64,000 nt of DNA from Cheilinus undulatus (Eukaryota > Chordata > Actinopteri > Labriformes > Labridae), in contig NC_054875.1 in assembly GCF_018320785.1 (NCBI RefSeq), positions 28,587,157-28,651,156 of the forward strand, in the 5' to 3' direction. This document shows, piece by piece, positions 62,261 through 64,000 of this stretch (position 1 is its first letter; every line of letters starts with the position of its first letter). A model generated the notes under the pieces. The model had not been told where the DNA came from. It saw nothing but the letters and a program-made list of their open reading frames with translations, and ran no database searches. The translations under genes were made by a program, and so were the position numbers.

Positions 62261-63926
62261 TTCTTTTTTTTAAAGACCTTCAAGACTTGGCCTTGATTTG
62301 CAATCTGCTTAGTGGTTGCATAAGCAATTTTTGTCTTTTAGTTTATTTTAGTTCAGATGCACCAGATTTAGTGAGTTGCTAATTTCCATCTGTTGTCCAT
62401 CATAAAATTGAACAAAACCTACATAAAGATCAGCTGAAAAGACAAAGTACATGAAATACATTGTTGATCATTATGGAGAACAGTATGGCACCGCGTCAGA
62501 CTACGCAACAAAAATCTTTTCCAGTCTCGGCTGACGAACACAAGAGTGATCCAGTTCATCTAGAATCATGGCACATCCCATAACAAATTAAGGGGATGTG
62601 CCATGACACCTGTCGCTACACCACTAAAGTGAATGGTAGATGATGCTACAGTGTGAGCTGTAAATACAAAAATAGGCCCATTTAGAGATATTTCATTCTA
62701 TGTACTAGGTTTGACAACATTTAAACCTTTTAGCTGATTTGAATGATATTTTTTTTAATCTTTATTGCTTAGCCCTGTAAGCCCATACCAGCCATCCCTG
62801 GCTAGTTCTTCTCCGTCTCTCATGTTCTGAAATGTAACACTGACTTTACCTCATCCTGCTGACTTGTTCAGGGTTCTCATGCTTAGGACCGCCTGGGTGG
62901 TCAATCAAATCGCAGAGGAGCCCCCTAAGACAGGAGGCGGCAGCAGCAGGTGGTGATTCTCCCTATTGACCTATTCTCTGGAGACAGCCAAGAGACTTTT
63001 AAGTCTCCTCTGTCAGTTTTGGTGTGGCTTTGGTAAAGAAACAATACACCACATCTTCTTTTGCTGTCATTTTGAAGAAGATGCACTCAAATCAGAATCT
63101 AATAACATTGTTTGCTTTACACAAAGGTCAAATGACAGCCCATTTAACTTGTCACAAGTGATGTTCTTTGGCTTTATCTTTGCTAATGAGGTTGTGTTCA
63201 ATTAAACAAGGCTGCCACTTCTATCAGCTTTTGTCATTTCATCTAAATGTGGACCTCAGAGTATTTCTCTGATATTACCCATTTCTCTTGGGACTGATGT
63301 TTACCATAAAGAAATACACTGACAAGGTCATCTATTCCTCCAACTTAATTGTCTGCACAGATGAAGATGCACCATATCTCTTCCGTGTTTAGAGTTGTTG
63401 TAAAGGTCACACTGCAAATAGTTGATGTAAGGGTCTAGACAAAAGCATTTTGCTGTGATTGAACTCTTGTCACAGGTGCTAAGATGCCAACAGAGTTGTA
63501 CAGCATGAAGCCAGAGACAAGGTGCATTGATGCTTTAGCTGAGCCATCCTCTTTAAAGTGAATTGTTTTATGATGAATTAAAGAGAATATCATGGAAAAA
63601 TGCAGACAAACTGTTGTACCAAAAAATACAGGATATAAGTTGCCTTGGTACATAAGCCGCAGTCTGTTTTCAAAATCTGCCTAGGCAAAAAAAGGTTTAA
63701 ACTGTCCTTGTGCATGCCAGTTTCCATTTGATTCACCATAATATACAAAGTGCAGTTTCTGTACAGTTACATGGCTATTATAGTAGCATCTGTTTACAAC
63801 ATATGGTGTTAAGGCAACTACCATATATACTGGTAGTTGAGCTGTAGTGCAGGCTCACAGTACTCCTTATTGAGCAGGGTGTTCAGACTATCTAGTACTA
63901 CATGGGGTTTATTTTCTTTATGATAC
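62261..63926. other. Intergenic, no recognised feature
   Basis: No supported gene. Only short chance frames. Confidence 0.35.
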
Positions 63927-64000
63927 TAACCTGGAAAAGCAGGTAGACTCGCCAGAATCCATGTTCGTCATCAGATAAATTCATTTCGCAGAGCTCTAAT
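63927..64000 (+). repeat. Start of a TAACCT-end MITE copy, cut by the window edge
   Basis: taacctggaaaagcagg and later tcatcagataaattcattt match the inverted end of the family (rc of the 49313-49400 end). Continues beyond the window. Confidence 0.6.

Overview
This is vertebrate nuclear DNA, almost certainly from a ray-finned (teleost) fish. The evidence is intron-containing genes with GT-AG splice sites, a FISNA-NACHT NLR of the fish-expanded type, a prepro-TRH with eight progenitor copies, and Tc1/Sleeping Beauty-like, hAT, L1/Tx1 and CR1/L2-like elements with tRNA-derived SINEs. I assembled four gene models by reading splice sites and keeping reading frame across exons. No bacterial or viral features were seen.

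Layout. 1-6.8 kb (minus): the 5' half of an NLR immune receptor. It has three tandem copies of a short N-terminal exon (plus one decayed copy), a RING exon, and a FISNA-NACHT exon that runs off the left edge. 7-13.4 kb: a tandem-repeat tract split by a 2.65-kb hAT-like element, a truncated MITE, a second dispersed repeat, and an antisense L1/Tx1-like LINE 3' fragment ending about 240 bp before the next start codon. 13.6-15.5 kb (plus): mrps25, complete in four exons. 19.5-25.8 kb (minus): rbsn (rabenosyn-5), complete coding region in eleven exons, convergent with mrps25. 26.7-31.1 kb: MITE-like repeats, including a Tc1-like element split by another insertion. 32.6-34.5 kb (minus): trh, three exons with a TATA box. 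34.5-64 kb: gene-poor and repeat-rich, with a nearly full-length Sleeping Beauty-like copy carrying two internal stops, several decayed Tc1 fragments, LINE and SINE fragments, two back-to-back hAT MITEs, a hAT MITE nested in another MITE, and a ~200-bp tandem repeat.

How the genes relate. The NLR is a cytosolic innate-immune sensor, MRPS25 is a small-subunit mitoribosomal protein, rabenosyn-5 is an early-endosome Rab4/Rab5 effector, and TRH is a hypothalamic neuropeptide precursor. They share no pathway; the mrps25-rbsn adjacency is a conserved vertebrate gene pair. The most unusual content is the repeated N-terminal exon of the NLR, the palindrome-centred motif cluster inside the hAT-like element, the high-copy MITE family with a 9-bp target duplication, and the nested insertions. 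I did not find a clear, wholly new biological system.
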